DNA from: Metapseudomonas boanensis
GTDB taxonomy: Bacteria > Pseudomonadota > Gammaproteobacteria > Pseudomonadales > Pseudomonadaceae
Assembly (NCBI RefSeq): GCF_018704125.1
Contig: NZ_JAGTIS010000003.1
Location: 310,001 to 374,000, forward strand
Length of the DNA: 64,000 nucleotides
Reading direction: 5' to 3'
Shown: in pieces, positions 19,730 to 29,336 of the stretch
Layout of the letters: every line of letters starts with the position of its first letter
Position numbering within the stretch: position 1 is the first letter of the stretch
Notes under the pieces: generated by a model
Databases searched by the model: none
Seen by the model: only the letters and a program-made list of their open reading frames with translations
Told to the model about the DNA's origin: nothing
Program-made: the position numbers and the translations under genes

Positions 19730-20353
19730 TTGGACACCCCACGCGAGAGACAGCCAAGGACCAACCCCGAGGAGCGCCGCGAACACCTGGTGCGCGCCAC
19801 CCTGAAGTGCCTGGTCGCCGAAGGCCACGCGGGGATATCAGTGCGCCGAATCGCCAAGGAGGCGAACGTCGCAATCGGCCTGATCAACCACTACTTCGGC
19901 AGCATCGATGCCCTGGTGGCGCTGGCCTACGAGACCTTGGCCAACGAAGTGAGCCAGGCCCTCAAAGCGCAGATCGAGCAAGCGGGCACCGACCCCTCAG
20001 CGCGCCTCGAAGCCTTCCTCGTCGGCTACTTCTCCCCCGTGACACTGGACCCTGACCTGCTCAGCCCCTGGGTGGTGTTCTGGAGCCTGATCCGTCACTC
20101 ACCGCAGGTGAATGACGCCCACGAGCGCACCTACGGCAGCTCCCTGGGCCTGCTCGAGACGCTTTTGTCCGACCTTGCCAAAAAGGAAGGCTTCCACATC
20201 GCCAAGCCGCGCCTGGCCGCCATTGCGCTCTCGGCAATGCTCGACGGCCTATGGCTCGAGTGGTGCCTGAACCCCGACAACTTCAGCGCCGAAGAAGGCC
20301 TGGACATCTGCCGCCGCTGGGTAGACAGCCTGCGCCGCGGCGCCTATGCCTGA
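19730..20353 (+). CDS. TetR-family regulator, BetI-like
   Basis: A 207-residue regulator. The N-terminal HTH is RRIAKEANVAIGLINHYFGSIDALVALAYETL and the C-terminus is BetI-like (LSPWVVFWSLIRHSPQVN, LDGLWLEWCLNPDNFS). TTG 19730 is chosen because AAGGA lies 9 bases upstream and the length then fits; the frame stays open upstream through REP-derived sequence. No choline genes are adjacent, so BetI function is not implied. It is convergent with the amino-acid ABC transporter cluster. Confidence 0.82.
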   Translation: MDTPRERQPRTNPEERREHLVRATLKCLVAEGHAGISVRRIAKEANVAIGLINHYFGSIDALVALAYETLANEVSQALKAQIEQAGTDPSARLEAFLVGYFSPVTLDPDLLSPWVVFWSLIRHSPQVNDAHERTYGSSLGLLETLLSDLAKKEGFHIAKPRLAAIALSAMLDGLWLEWCLNPDNFSAEEGLDICRRWVDSLRRGAYA

Positions 20354-20377
20354 GCGCGCATAGCCGGACTTCAACTT

Positions 20378-20457
20378 GTAGGATGGGACGAGCGAAGCGA
20401 TTCCCATCGATGGCGGCTGCCCCGACTGACGGGTATCGCAGGCTCAACCCATCCTAC
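20378..20457. repeat. Solitary REP pair of the RAYT-linked family (GTAGGATGGG)
   Basis: GTAGGATGGGACGAGCGAAG and GGCTCAACCCATCCTAC face each other. This is the family that surrounds the two RAYT genes at 61.6-63.7 kb, different from the GTAGGAGC family. Confidence 0.85.
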
Positions 20458-20490
20458 GGCTGTAGCCAGCGTGCGGGCTAACAGCGCACA

Positions 20491-20514
20491 TTCGCGAGCA
20501 AGCTCGCTCCTACA
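20491..20514. repeat. Single REP arm
   Basis: TTCGCGAGCAAGCTCGCTCC alone, in the gap before the transporter cluster. Confidence 0.8.
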
Positions 20515-20558
20515 GAATCGGAACGCCAGCGCTGTGAGGGCGCACCGCGGCCCCTTCG

Positions 20559-21254
20559 TCAGCTCGCCCGACGAAACATCGCTCGTCCCTCAGCCCGCGC
20601 AAAACCGGCCTCGATCATGAAGGTCAGGCAGATGTAGATCCCCGCCACCAGCAACAGCGGCTGGTAAATCTGGAACGTCTGCGCGCGCACCACGTTGGCA
20701 GCGCCCAACAGATCGACCACGGCAACGGTCGACGCCAGCGCGGTGGACTTGAGCAGCATCACCGTTTCGCCCGCCAGGGTCGGCAGCAACAGACGGATCG
20801 CCCGGGGCAGCCAGACCCGCATCAACACCAGCCGATGCCGCATGCCGAAGGCAGCCGCCGCCTCCAGTTCGCCCTTGGGCACTGATTTCATGCCGCCCCG
20901 GATCACCTCCCCGACGTAAGCGCCAACCGAAAGCACCAGCGCCAGGACGATGTACCAGAAGCCATCGCGCAGGTATGGCCAGAGGAAACTGCTGCGGATC
21001 AGCGGGAACTGCGCGAACAGGCTCCCTAAGCCGTAATAGAAGATGTAGATCTGGACCAGCAGCGGCGTGCCACGAATCACGCTGGTGTAAGCCAGGCTGA
21101 CGCCCGAGACCAGCGAATTGCGCGACATCCGAGCCAGCGCCACCAGCAAGGCCAGCGCGAAGCCCAGCACCGCTGAGATAAGCAGCATCAGCAACGTGGT
21201 GCCAAGGCCATCCAGAAGCAATTTGCCGTAGTCAAAAATCCAGGCTGCGGTCAT
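20559..21254 (-). CDS. Polar amino-acid ABC transporter permease (HisM-type)
   Basis: A 231-residue His/Glu/Gln/Arg-type permease: LLMLLISAVLGFALALLVALAR helix, SVIRGTPLLVQIYIFYYGLG, and EAA loop ELEAAAAFGMRHRLVLMRVWLPRAIR. ATG 21254 is taken over an in-frame GTG three codons upstream; GAGTGA lies at a suitable distance. It pairs with the HisQ-type permease encoded 13 bp upstream. The cluster order on the minus strand is aminotransferase-ATPase fusion, binding protein, HisQ-type, HisM-type. Confidence 0.88.
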   Translation of the reverse strand: MTAAWIFDYGKLLLDGLGTTLLMLLISAVLGFALALLVALARMSRNSLVSGVSLAYTSVIRGTPLLVQIYIFYYGLGSLFAQFPLIRSSFLWPYLRDGFWYIVLALVLSVGAYVGEVIRGGMKSVPKGELEAAAAFGMRHRLVLMRVWLPRAIRLLLPTLAGETVMLLKSTALASTVAVVDLLGAANVVRAQTFQIYQPLLLVAGIYICLTFMIEAGFARAEGRAMFRRAS

Positions 21255-21267
21255 GACAGTCACTCGC

Positions 21268-21978
21268 TCACACCGAAGGGGCCCAGCGACGGAAACGTCG
21301 CTCGAGCCAGCCGGAGAACAGGTTGGAGAGCAGGGTCAGCAGGTAGTAACAGGCTGCTGCGGTGAGGTAAAAGGTCAGGTACTCGCGGGTGGAGCCTGCC
21401 GCCTGCTTGGCGGTGAACAGCAGCTCGCTGGTGCCGACCACGCTGATCAGCGCACTGTCCTTGATCAGGTTGATCCAGAGGTTGGCCATGCCTGCCAGGG
21501 CATTGGGCGCCATGATCGGCAGGGTGACGCGCTGGAACAGCCCGAGCCCGCTCATGCCGAAGGCGCGGGCCGCCTCGATCTGACCAAAGGGGATGGCCTG
21601 GATAGCGCCGCGGAAAATCTCCGAGGCATAGGCGCCCTGCACCAGGCCAAGAACCACGATGGCGACCAGGGTGCCGTTGAGCTTGAGCTCACCGAACCCC
21701 AGCCAGGCGAACAGTTTGTTGAGGCCCATGGAGCCGGCGTAGAACAGCACCAGGATCAGCAACAACTCGGGCACCGCACGGCAGATCGTGGTGTAGCCAC
21801 GCATGACCTGGACCAGCGGGCGTGGCCCATTCAGCTTGGCGACTGCAACACAAAGCCCAATCAGGATGCCGACCAGGAAGGCGCCAACGGAAATTTGCAG
21901 GGTTACCAGCAACCCTTTGAGCAGCGCCGGCCCCCAGCCTTGGGAGCCGAAGCCGACGAGATCGAAATAAGACTGCAT
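21268..21978 (-). CDS. Polar amino-acid ABC transporter permease (HisQ-type)
   Basis: A 236-residue permease with ISVGAFLVGILIGLCVAVAKL, YTTICRAVPELLLILVLFYAG and EAA loop QIEAARAFGMSGLGLFQRVTLPIMAPNALAG. It forms the membrane channel with the HisM-type protein. The gap to the upstream binding-protein gene contains a REP pair. Confidence 0.88.
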   Translation of the reverse strand: MQSYFDLVGFGSQGWGPALLKGLLVTLQISVGAFLVGILIGLCVAVAKLNGPRPLVQVMRGYTTICRAVPELLLILVLFYAGSMGLNKLFAWLGFGELKLNGTLVAIVVLGLVQGAYASEIFRGAIQAIPFGQIEAARAFGMSGLGLFQRVTLPIMAPNALAGMANLWINLIKDSALISVVGTSELLFTAKQAAGSTREYLTFYLTAAACYYLLTLLSNLFSGWLERRFRRWAPSV

Positions 21979-22040
21979 CGCAGAACCTCAGCGCGAAGCG
22001 GAAAGATGCCATTCCGGCTCAGCCGGAATGGCGGGCGATG

Positions 22041-22108
22041 TTCGCGACCAAGGTCGCTCCTACGCGGCAACGCCGGTTGCGCTCGTAGGAGCCAGCTTGC
22101 TGGCGAAT
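22041..22108. repeat. REP palindrome arms
   Basis: TTCGCGACCAAGGTCGCTCC and GTAGGAGCCAGCTTGCTGGC between the binding-protein and permease genes. Confidence 0.85.
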
Positions 22109-22119
22109 GGCTCCGGCAA

Positions 22120-22905
22120 TCACTGTTTCGGCGCAACGCTGACGTCGAAATACTTGGCGGAGATGGTCTTGTAGTCCTCGCTGGCCAGCAGCTTGCCGAT
22201 GGCATCGTCGAGCTTGGCCTTCAGCGCCTGGTCTTCCTTGCGCAGCCCAGCTCCCATACCGCGGCCGAAGATCGGGTCGTGGGGAACCTCGCCAACGATC
22301 TCGATCCCGGCAGCCTGGGCGTCCGCCGACTTGACGAAGGTGGTCACGGCAAGGCCATCGGCCAGCATCACGTCGATGCGTCCGGCCACGAGGTCGGCAT
22401 TCACCGAATCCTGGGTGTCGTAGTAGCGCACGTCGGCGATGCCCTCGTAGTGCTTCTTCAGGTAGTTGGCGTTGTTGGTGGCGATCTGCACACCCACGGC
22501 CTTGCCCTTGAGCGCCCCAGGACTGAGGCTGAAATTCAATGCCTTGGGCGCGACGATCACGGCCGGCGAGTCGTAATAGGCACGACTGAAGGAAATCTGC
22601 TTCTCGCGCTCCTCGGTGATCGACATCGAGTTGAAGATCACGTCGACCTTCTTCGCCAGCAGCGCCGGAATGATGCCGTCCCAGGCCACCTCTTCGATTT
22701 CGCACTGTGCCTGCATGTCAGCGCAGAGCTTGCGAATCAGGTCCGGCTCGAAGCCGACCCACTGGCCGTCCGGCTGCTTGACCGAGAACGGCGGATAGGG
22801 CTCGGCCGCCATCGCGAACTTGAGTGTTTCCGCCTGCGCTCCCGCTGCGCCGGCCATGAGCATTACCGCACCTGCCATCCAACCTGCCAGTCCAGACTTC
22901 TTCAT
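22120..22905 (-). CDS. Periplasmic amino-acid-binding protein (SBP_bac_3)
   Basis: A 261-residue protein with a signal peptide (MKKSGLAGWMAGAVMLMAGAAGAQA) and a mature start at about ETLKFAMAAEPYPPFS. The family motif GFEPDLIRKLCADM and the second-lobe region VGVQIATNNANYLKKHY are present. It belongs to the lysine/arginine/ornithine-type binding proteins; ligand not assignable by eye. It supplies the HisQM-type permeases encoded downstream. Confidence 0.9.
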   Translation of the reverse strand: MKKSGLAGWMAGAVMLMAGAAGAQAETLKFAMAAEPYPPFSVKQPDGQWVGFEPDLIRKLCADMQAQCEIEEVAWDGIIPALLAKKVDVIFNSMSITEEREKQISFSRAYYDSPAVIVAPKALNFSLSPGALKGKAVGVQIATNNANYLKKHYEGIADVRYYDTQDSVNADLVAGRIDVMLADGLAVTTFVKSADAQAAGIEIVGEVPHDPIFGRGMGAGLRKEDQALKAKLDDAIGKLLASEDYKTISAKYFDVSVAPKQ

Positions 22906-22977
22906 CGTGATCCCCTGCCCTGCTTGGTTTTTGTTGTGGTTCGAGCTTGTCGAGGCGGCCGCGTCTGGCGGCCACGG

Positions 22978-24975
22978 TCATCGATTCTGGTGAGCGTTGA
23001 CGAACTGCCGGCAGCGCTCGCTGCGCGGCCGGAGGAATACCTCCTGCGGAGGGCCTTCTTCTTCGATCCTGCCCTGGTGCAGGAAGGCCACGTGAGTCGA
23101 AACATCCCGAGCGAAGGCCATTTCGTGGGTGACCAGGATCATGGTGCGACCTTCCTCGGCCAGCGACCGGATCACCCGCAACACCTCGCCCACCAGTTCC
23201 GGGTCGAGTGCCGAAGTCGGCTCGTCGAACAGCATGACCTTCGGCTCCACCGCCAGGGCCCGCGCAATGGCCACGCGCTGCTGCTGGCCACCGGAAAGGA
23301 AGGACGGATACTCGTGACGTTTGGCCGCCAGGCCGACCCGATCCAGCAGAGCCTCGGCACGCTCCGTAGCCTCGGCACGGCTCTCGCGCAGAACCTGGAC
23401 CGGCGCCTCGATGAGGTTTTCCAGCACGGTACGATGAGGCCAGAGGTTGAAGCCCTGGAACACCATGCCGAGCCGCGAGCGGATACGCGTCAGCTGCTTC
23501 TGGTCGGCCACCACCGGCTCGCCAAGGCGATTGCGGCTGAGTTCGATGCGCTCGCCATCGACCTTCACCGAGCCCTCGTTGGGGATTTCCAGCATGTTGA
23601 TGCAGCGCAGCAGTGTGCTCTTGCCGGAGCCGCTGGCGCCGATCAGCGAGACGATGCTGCCTTCGTGCGCCGTCAACGACACGCCCTTGAGCACCTCGAA
23701 CTGGCCGAAGCGTTTGTGGATCGAATCCACCTCGATCATCTTCGGCCGCTCTGCTGGCGTCGGGATCGAGGTCGTCCGCACAGAAGCGGCGAAGGCCGGG
23801 CGAGGTTCCAGGCCGGCGGCGAAACGCCGGATGCGCGCACAGGCCTCGGCCAGCTGCTCTTCACCCAGGGTGAAGGACAGCCGTACGAAGCCCTCCGCTG
23901 CAGGGCCGAAGGCGGCAGCGTCGAGCACGGAAACACCGGTCTCACGGAACAGGCGCCAGGCGAAATCCAGCGAGCTGAAGCCAGTCTCGCGCACATCCAG
24001 CAGGACAAACATGCCGGCCTCTGGGGCCAGGACCTTGAGCGGCGTGCAGCCCGACAGGGCATCCACCACCAGGTCGCGCCGGCGCCGATAGATGTCGCGC
24101 ATGCCCTGCGTGACATCGTCGTAGGCCAGTACGGCGGCCAGCGCCGCTTCCTGCACGAAACCAGGCAGCCCGTAGAGCATGTTCAGCGCCAGGTTCTCGA
24201 TGTGCGCAACCAGTTGAGGCTGGGCAATCACCCAGCCGGCGCGCCAGCCGGTCATCGCGTGGGATTTGGACAGGCTGCCAATGCTGACGGTGCGTTCACG
24301 CATGCCCGGCAAGGTGGCAATCGAGCAGTGAGGCTTCTCGAAACAGAGGCTTTCGTACACCTCATCCGCCACCACCCAGAGATCGTGCTCCTGCGCCAGC
24401 GCGGCGATGCCTTCGAGCTCGGCAGCGCTGAGCACGGCACCGGTCGGGTTGTTCGGATTGGCGAAGAAGATGGCGCGGGTGCGCTCGTTGATCGCAGCCT
24501 TCAGGGCGGCAATATCCGGGCGAAAACCACCTTCGGCAGGACAAGGCACCCTGACCAGGGTCGCGCCGGTGGTCTTGAGGGTGGCCTCGTAGGTCACGTA
24601 GACGGGATCGAAGACGATGACCTCGTCTCCGGCCTCCAGCAAACACATGGCAGCGGCGAACAAGCCGTTCTGCGCCCCGGCGACCACGATCACATTCTCG
24701 GCGGCAACCGCCTGCCCGAAGCGCCGGCCGTGCAGGTCGGCGACGGCCTGGCGCAGTTCCGGCCGGCCCGCCACGTCGCAGTAATGGGTATCCCCGGAAC
24801 GCAGCGCATCGACGGCAGCGTCGGTGATGAATTCGGGCGTGGCGAAATCGGGGTCGCCGATGCTGAGGACGATCACATCCTCACCGGCACGCTGGGCCTC
24901 GATGGCCGCGTAATGAATGTCCCAGGCGGCTGTGCCTGGCCCTGCCATCCGGTCTACAAGCGAAGCGAAACGCAT
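22978..24975 (-). CDS. Fusion of PLP aminotransferase (class I/II) and amino-acid ABC transporter ATPase
   Basis: One uninterrupted 665-codon frame. Residues 1 to about 392 are a class I/II aminotransferase: NPNNPTGA, DEVYESL and the PLP lysine in SIGSLSKSHAMTGWRAGW (K237). A 20-residue linker leads at 413 to MIEVDSIHKRFGQFEVLKGVSL, a complete HisP/GlnQ-type ATPase with [32 protein letters not shown] and VTHEMAFARDVS. I see no stop and no convincing ribosome site before residue 413, so a real fusion is more likely than two adjacent genes. A point deletion of a stop or a sequencing error is the alternative. It would couple uptake of an amino acid to its transamination. Confidence 0.85.
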   Translation of the reverse strand: MRFASLVDRMAGPGTAAWDIHYAAIEAQRAGEDVIVLSIGDPDFATPEFITDAAVDALRSGDTHYCDVAGRPELRQAVADLHGRRFGQAVAAENVIVVAGAQNGLFAAAMCLLEAGDEVIVFDPVYVTYEATLKTTGATLVRVPCPAEGGFRPDIAALKAAINERTRAIFFANPNNPTGAVLSAAELEGIAALAQEHDLWVVADEVYESLCFEKPHCSIATLPGMRERTVSIGSLSKSHAMTGWRAGWVIAQPQLVAHIENLALNMLYGLPGFVQEAALAAVLAYDDVTQGMRDIYRRRRDLVVDALSGCTPLKVLAPEAGMFVLLDVRETGFSSLDFAWRLFRETGVSVLDAAAFGPAAEGFVRLSFTLGEEQLAEACARIRRFAAGLEPRPAFAASVRTTSIPTPAERPKMIEVDSIHKRFGQFEVLKGVSLTAHEGSIVSLIGASGSGKSTLLRCINMLEIPNEGSVKVDGERIELSRNRLGEPVVADQKQLTRIRSRLGMVFQGFNLWPHRTVLENLIEAPVQVLRESRAEATERAEALLDRVGLAAKRHEYPSFLSGGQQQRVAIARALAVEPKVMLFDEPTSALDPELVGEVLRVIRSLAEEGRTMILVTHEMAFARDVSTHVAFLHQGRIEEEGPPQEVFLRPRSERCRQFVNAHQNR

Positions 24976-25160
24976 GTGCTGGCCCCATTTGAAAATGGTG
25001 GATTCCGGACCGCTTGGTGGATCGGCGAACCGGCAAGTGGCCCAACATTAGCCCAGCATGAACGAGTGTTCAATAGCGATTTGCGACGTTTTCCCAGAAG
25101 AGCTCCAGTGGCCTGTTTGCTGAGCTGTTTAATCTGAATCCGAGCGAGCAAGCGCGGGTC

Positions 25161-25197
25161 TCCCCTCTCCCTTCGGGAGAAGGGCTGGGGTGAGGGA
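25161..25197. repeat. CTCTCCC/GGGAGA stem-loop with GGGGTGAGGG tail
   Basis: CTCTCCC-TTC-GGGAGA is followed by AGGGCTGGGGTGAGGG, a repeat type that also occurs at 8634. The rest of the 302-bp gap before tatD shows only a weak TATATG promoter-like hexamer near 25240. Confidence 0.6.
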
Positions 25198-25277
25198 AGG
25201 CCGAAATCAGCCCTCCATGCCCCATCGCCAGGCGCTGGGTATATGCTGCTAGGCCCGCCCTGACTGAACAGGCTGCC

Positions 25278-26051
25278 ATGCTGATCGATACCCACAACCA
25301 CCTGGATTTCCCGGAGTTCGACGCGGATCGCAACGACGTGCTGGCGCACTGCCGAGCCCTCGGCGTGGAGCGTCAGGTGCTGCTGGGGGTGTTCGAAGGG
25401 AATTGGCAGCGGGTATGGAACATGGCGCTCGCCGAGGAGGGACTCCATGCCGCGTTCGGCCTGCATCCGGTTTATCTGGCACAACACCAGCCGGCCCACC
25501 TCGATGCCTTGCGACAGAAACTGGAGGCCCACATCGGCCATCCAAAGCTCTGCGCCGTGGGCGAAATCGGGCTCGATTACTTCATCCCTGAACTGGACCG
25601 CGCAGCGCAGCAGGACTTGTTCGAAAACCAACTGCAAATGGCCGCGGACTTCGAACTGCCAGCCCTGCTCCACGTTCGCCGGAGCCACGCAGCGGTGATC
25701 GCCACGCTGAAACGCTTCCGCCTGAAACGCGCCGGGATCATCCACGCCTTTGCCGGCAGCGTCGAAGACGCCAAGGAATACCTCAAGCTCGGCTTCCACC
25801 TGGGCCTGGGTGGCGCCCCGACCTGGCCCCAAGCCAACCGCCTGCGCAAAGTGGTGGCGCAACTGCCGCTGGACGCCATCGTGCTGGAGACCGACTCACC
25901 CGACATGGCTCCCGCCATGCACCCTTACGGGCGCAACAGCCCTGAGTTCTTGCCGGATATCTGCGCAGCATTGGCCGAAATCCGAGGCGTCACGCCCGAG
26001 GAGCTGGCCACCGCCAGCAGCCGCAATGCCTGCGCGGTATTTGGCTGGTAA
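25278..26051 (+). CDS. TatD-family metal-dependent hydrolase (YjjV-like)
   Basis: A 257-residue TIM-barrel hydrolase. Metal ligands: DTHNHLDF at the N-terminus, GEIGLDYF, LLHVRRSH, IHAFAGS and LETDSPDM. Members are DNases or D-aminoacyl-tRNA-deacylase-like enzymes; the substrate of YjjV-type members is uncertain. ATG 25278 directly follows a GGCTGCC context with a weak ribosome site. Divergent from the aminotransferase-transporter cluster. Confidence 0.9.
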   Translation: MLIDTHNHLDFPEFDADRNDVLAHCRALGVERQVLLGVFEGNWQRVWNMALAEEGLHAAFGLHPVYLAQHQPAHLDALRQKLEAHIGHPKLCAVGEIGLDYFIPELDRAAQQDLFENQLQMAADFELPALLHVRRSHAAVIATLKRFRLKRAGIIHAFAGSVEDAKEYLKLGFHLGLGGAPTWPQANRLRKVVAQLPLDAIVLETDSPDMAPAMHPYGRNSPEFLPDICAALAEIRGVTPEELATASSRNACAVFGW

Positions 26052-26123
26052 TCCACAACATGGACCAATCCAGGAGCGAAGCGTAGTCCACGCTTCACCG
26101 AGCCGCCCAGGGGCGGGCTTTGC

Positions 26124-26175
26124 TGTAGGAGCCAGCTTGCTGGCGAAAGAACTCGGCGTCCCCCTCGCTCCTACA
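26124..26175. repeat. REP pair with one enlarged arm
   Basis: GTAGGAGCCAGCTTGCTGGC faces an arm carrying the insertion (ACTCGGCGTCCCCCTCGC) also found at 16150. Confidence 0.8.
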
Positions 26176-26194
26176 GGCCCAGACTACGCGCTGA

Positions 26195-28225
26195 TCAGAC
26201 CCTGAACGCCCCAATCAGCTGCTTGAGCTGTGCCACCTGCTCGGACAGCTGGCGACTGGCCTGCTCAGTCTGGTTCGCGCCCTGGGCGGTACGTTCGCCA
26301 GCGTGGTTGATCTCGACGATGTTCTGATCGATGTCATGGGCCACGGCAGTCTGCTGTTCGGCAGCCGCGGCGATCTGCTGGTTCTGGTCGACGATCATGC
26401 CCACCGAGCCGAGGATGTTCTCCAGGGCCTGCTGCACCTTGCCCGACTGGCTGACGGTGCCATCAGCCATCTGGTGGCTGACGCTCATGGCTTTCACCGC
26501 TGCGCCCACGCCGCCTTGCAGCTTGTCGATCATCTGCTCGATTTCCTCGGTGGACTGCTGGGTACGCTTAGCCAGGGTCCGCACCTCATCGGCGACCACC
26601 GCAAAACCGCGCCCCTGCTCGCCCGCACGCGCAGCCTCGATGGCAGCGTTGAGCGCCAGCAGGTTGGTCTGCTCGGCGATACCCTTGATGACCTCAAGCA
26701 CCCGGCTGATGGAGGCACTGTCAGCAGCCAGCTGATTGATTACCGCCACCGACTGGTCGATCTCGCTGGCGAGACGTTCGATGCTGCCGACCTGGGACGC
26801 CACCAGGGCACGGCCGCTAACCGTCTCCTGATTCACGCTTTGTGCGCTGTCCACCGCGGCAGCCGCGCTGCGTGCCACCTCCTGGGCGGTAGCGGACATC
26901 TCGTTCATTGCCGTAGCGACCTGTTCGATCTGGCTGCGCTGACCGGCAACGGCCAGGTTGCTTTCGCCGGAAACGGTCTCGACTCGGCCCGCCTGGCGTT
27001 CGACCTCGACCACGGTATGGCCGACCAGCTCGATCAGGTCATGGATCTTCGCCACCGTGCCGTTGAAAACCTGGCCCAGCTCACCCAACTCGTCCCGGCT
27101 ATCGGCCTTGAAGCTGACCGTCATGTCACCGGACGCGACCTGGTCCATGACCTTGCCAAGGCTCTTCAAGGTGGCCCGGGTGGAAACATAGAAACCGCTG
27201 TAGAGATAACCGATGGCAAGGAACACCACCACCAGCGCCACCACCAGCAGGCCGGTCTGGGTACGCTTGCCGGCCAGGCGGTCCTCCAGCTCCGCTTTCA
27301 GGAACACCAGGGAGGCATCGTTGAGCTGGTAGGTTTTCTCCAGGGCCGCGCTGACCTGGTCATAGAACTGTGGCCAGGGCATGCTCAGGGTGTCGGCCAT
27401 GATGACCTTCTCCTCGAACAGCGATGCACTCTGCTTGATGGTGTCGCGGCTGGCAGCGCTCAGCGCATCCAGCGCCTGGTGAGCTCGCGGGCTCCCCGAC
27501 AACGCATCGGCGATCTTCAGGCCGTACTCGGCATTGAGCTTGTCCAGATCCAGGAGCAGTTCATCCAGTTGGGTACTGGCCGCAGAGTTGAGGAAGCCCT
27601 GGCCCAGCGAGTAGGAGCCGGTGGCGCGCCCCTTGCCCAAGGCCCGACTCACGACCGGGGTGACGGAGGTGACCAGTTCGGTGACCTGCCGCACATCGGC
27701 CTGGTCATCCTGGCTGAGCCCGGCCTGGGTCGCGACAATCTTGATGAAGACCTGGGCGCCGCCAAGCAGCTTCTCGATCATCGCGCTCTTGCTTTGCAAG
27801 GACGTTTCGCTCCTGGCGGCCTGCAACGCAGTCAGCATCTCATCACGCTTGGTGGTGAAAGCTTCGATCTGCGCAGGGTCAAGAGTCACCGGTTCCAGTG
27901 CCTTCAGGTCCGCCGCCAGTTGCTGCTCCAGGCCGGCGATACGCTTGTCCAGATCACCAGCCTGGCCGGACTGACCGATCATGGCGTTGATCTGCACCTG
28001 GTCGCTGAGGCTTTCGAGATCGCGCCGCACCTTGAGGCTGGCCCCCAGCAGATCGAGGCTTTCCAACTCGGCGCGGGTGCTGACGTACTGGCGGTAGGAA
28101 TCGCGCACCAGATAGAAGTTGGTGATCAGCATCGGCAGGAAAAACAGAACACTGATCAGACTGAACTTCATGCCGAAGCTGAGGCGATTCATCAGCGCGA
28201 TGGCAGGATACAACAGAGTCTTCAC
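26195..28225 (-). CDS. Methyl-accepting chemotaxis protein
   Basis: A 676-residue chemoreceptor. TM1 is [20 protein letters not shown] (near residue 20), followed by a periplasmic helical sensor of about 290 residues, TM2 [20 protein letters not shown], a HAMP domain, and the signalling hairpin [23 protein letters not shown] 28225 follows GGGAG; upstream in-frame starts add unrelated residues. Same position as PA4520 in P. aeruginosa. Ligand unknown. Confidence 0.92.
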   Translation of the reverse strand: MKTLLYPAIALMNRLSFGMKFSLISVLFFLPMLITNFYLVRDSYRQYVSTRAELESLDLLGASLKVRRDLESLSDQVQINAMIGQSGQAGDLDKRIAGLEQQLAADLKALEPVTLDPAQIEAFTTKRDEMLTALQAARSETSLQSKSAMIEKLLGGAQVFIKIVATQAGLSQDDQADVRQVTELVTSVTPVVSRALGKGRATGSYSLGQGFLNSAASTQLDELLLDLDKLNAEYGLKIADALSGSPRAHQALDALSAASRDTIKQSASLFEEKVIMADTLSMPWPQFYDQVSAALEKTYQLNDASLVFLKAELEDRLAGKRTQTGLLVVALVVVFLAIGYLYSGFYVSTRATLKSLGKVMDQVASGDMTVSFKADSRDELGELGQVFNGTVAKIHDLIELVGHTVVEVERQAGRVETVSGESNLAVAGQRSQIEQVATAMNEMSATAQEVARSAAAAVDSAQSVNQETVSGRALVASQVGSIERLASEIDQSVAVINQLAADSASISRVLEVIKGIAEQTNLLALNAAIEAARAGEQGRGFAVVADEVRTLAKRTQQSTEEIEQMIDKLQGGVGAAVKAMSVSHQMADGTVSQSGKVQQALENILGSVGMIVDQNQQIAAAAEQQTAVAHDIDQNIVEINHAGERTAQGANQTEQASRQLSEQVAQLKQLIGAFRV

Positions 28226-28433
28226 ACGACGTCTCCCGTTCTCATTTCTTGTTATGGGCGTCCACTGCATCGCTGAAACGCAGCCAGCCTGCATCTGTGG
28301 CAGGTCACGACTCCGCGTGACTCCTAAGCCAGCTCTCGTTCTTTTGTGAGCCGCTTCAGAAAATTCGTGCAGATTTCGGACACCTGTGTACCCGATATCG
28401 ACCAGAGTTTCTGTAACTAAAGGTTAAGCAGGA

Positions 28434-28470
28434 AGGCCCCGCCCAACGGTAGCAATCAACCGTCGGGCGA
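28434..28470 (-). terminator. Imperfect hairpin downstream of ampE
   Basis: GCCCAACGGT / ACCGTCGGGC forms a 10-bp stem with one mismatch 18 bp past the ampE stop. There is no T-run, so it is a tentative terminator. Confidence 0.45.
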
Positions 28471-28487
28471 GCGAAGGAAGTGGGTAT

Positions 28488-29324
28488 TCAGAACACCAGG
28501 GCCCAGAGGGCGAAGCCTGCATACCAGAGGACGGCCGCCCGAACCACCAACTGCCACAGGGCATCCAGGGTTGCCACACCGGCCTCGCCATCGTCAGTTG
28601 CAGGCACCTCGGCCGCAGCGCGACCGGCAAGATCGATGTAGCTGCGCGCCGAGATTTCCCAGCTGAGCAGCTCATGCAGCAGGACACGGCTGACGGCAAC
28701 GAAGTTGCCCACCAGGGAAAAGCTCGCGGTCAGGACCCGCACCGGCACCCAGTCGAAGGCATGGCGAACCTGTTCGGCGCGCTCACGCAGGGCCGGCAGG
28801 CTGGCATGTTCGACGGTCAGCGCGAGCAGTCGATACGCCAACGCAGCCACAGGGCCGAGCAAGGCATACCAGAAAATCACCGCGAAAAAGCCCTGGTACG
28901 CCTGCCAAAGCTGATAGCCCTGCACCTGCTGCAGCAGGTCATCACCCGCATCGGCTTCCAGGCCCAGGTCACGCTCGGCTACGTGATAAGCGCCCTGGGT
29001 ATCGCCACGCCGCCAGGCGTCGCGGAACGGTCCGAGGTCGGCTAGCACGTCACCGCGCCCGAGGCTGTAGATGATCACCAGGATATGCACCGGTAGCGCC
29101 AACCAGCCGTAGGCCAGCGGCTCCAGCGCCGCCAACAACAGCGCCAGCAAAACCAGCGGCAGCACCACCAACAACCCCATCAGCGCCCAGGGCCGCTGCG
29201 CCAGTTTCGGATTGGCTTCGGCCTTGGCCAGTTCGCGCCGCCAGGCGCCGTCCTGCTGGATATGTCGACGCCAGGCAGAAAACTTCTCGATCCACAGCAC
29301 CAGCAAGAGCACCAGAAAACTCAT
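28488..29324 (-). CDS. ampE: AmpE-family inner-membrane protein
   Basis: A 278-residue membrane protein with about four hydrophobic helices (MSFLVLLLVLWIEKF; LLVVLPLVLLALLLAALEP; FFAVIFWYALLGPVAALAYRLL; ALWQLVVRAAVLWYAGFALWALVF). It lies 12 bp after ampD in the conserved ampDE operon. AmpE is linked to beta-lactamase regulation and muropeptide recycling, but its biochemical role is unsettled. Confidence 0.92.
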   Translation of the reverse strand: MSFLVLLLVLWIEKFSAWRRHIQQDGAWRRELAKAEANPKLAQRPWALMGLLVVLPLVLLALLLAALEPLAYGWLALPVHILVIIYSLGRGDVLADLGPFRDAWRRGDTQGAYHVAERDLGLEADAGDDLLQQVQGYQLWQAYQGFFAVIFWYALLGPVAALAYRLLALTVEHASLPALRERAEQVRHAFDWVPVRVLTASFSLVGNFVAVSRVLLHELLSWEISARSYIDLAGRAAAEVPATDDGEAGVATLDALWQLVVRAAVLWYAGFALWALVF

Positions 29325-29336
29325 GGGTAAAACTCC

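Noticed and set aside
21253-25137. A plus-strand open frame of about 1290 codons opposite the amino-acid transporter cluster
   Set aside because: It is exactly antisense to four well-supported genes, has no domain pattern and is explained by third-position GC bias.
26303-28276. Plus-strand frame of about 650 codons opposite the chemoreceptor
   Set aside because: Shadow of the chemoreceptor gene with no ribosome site or motif.
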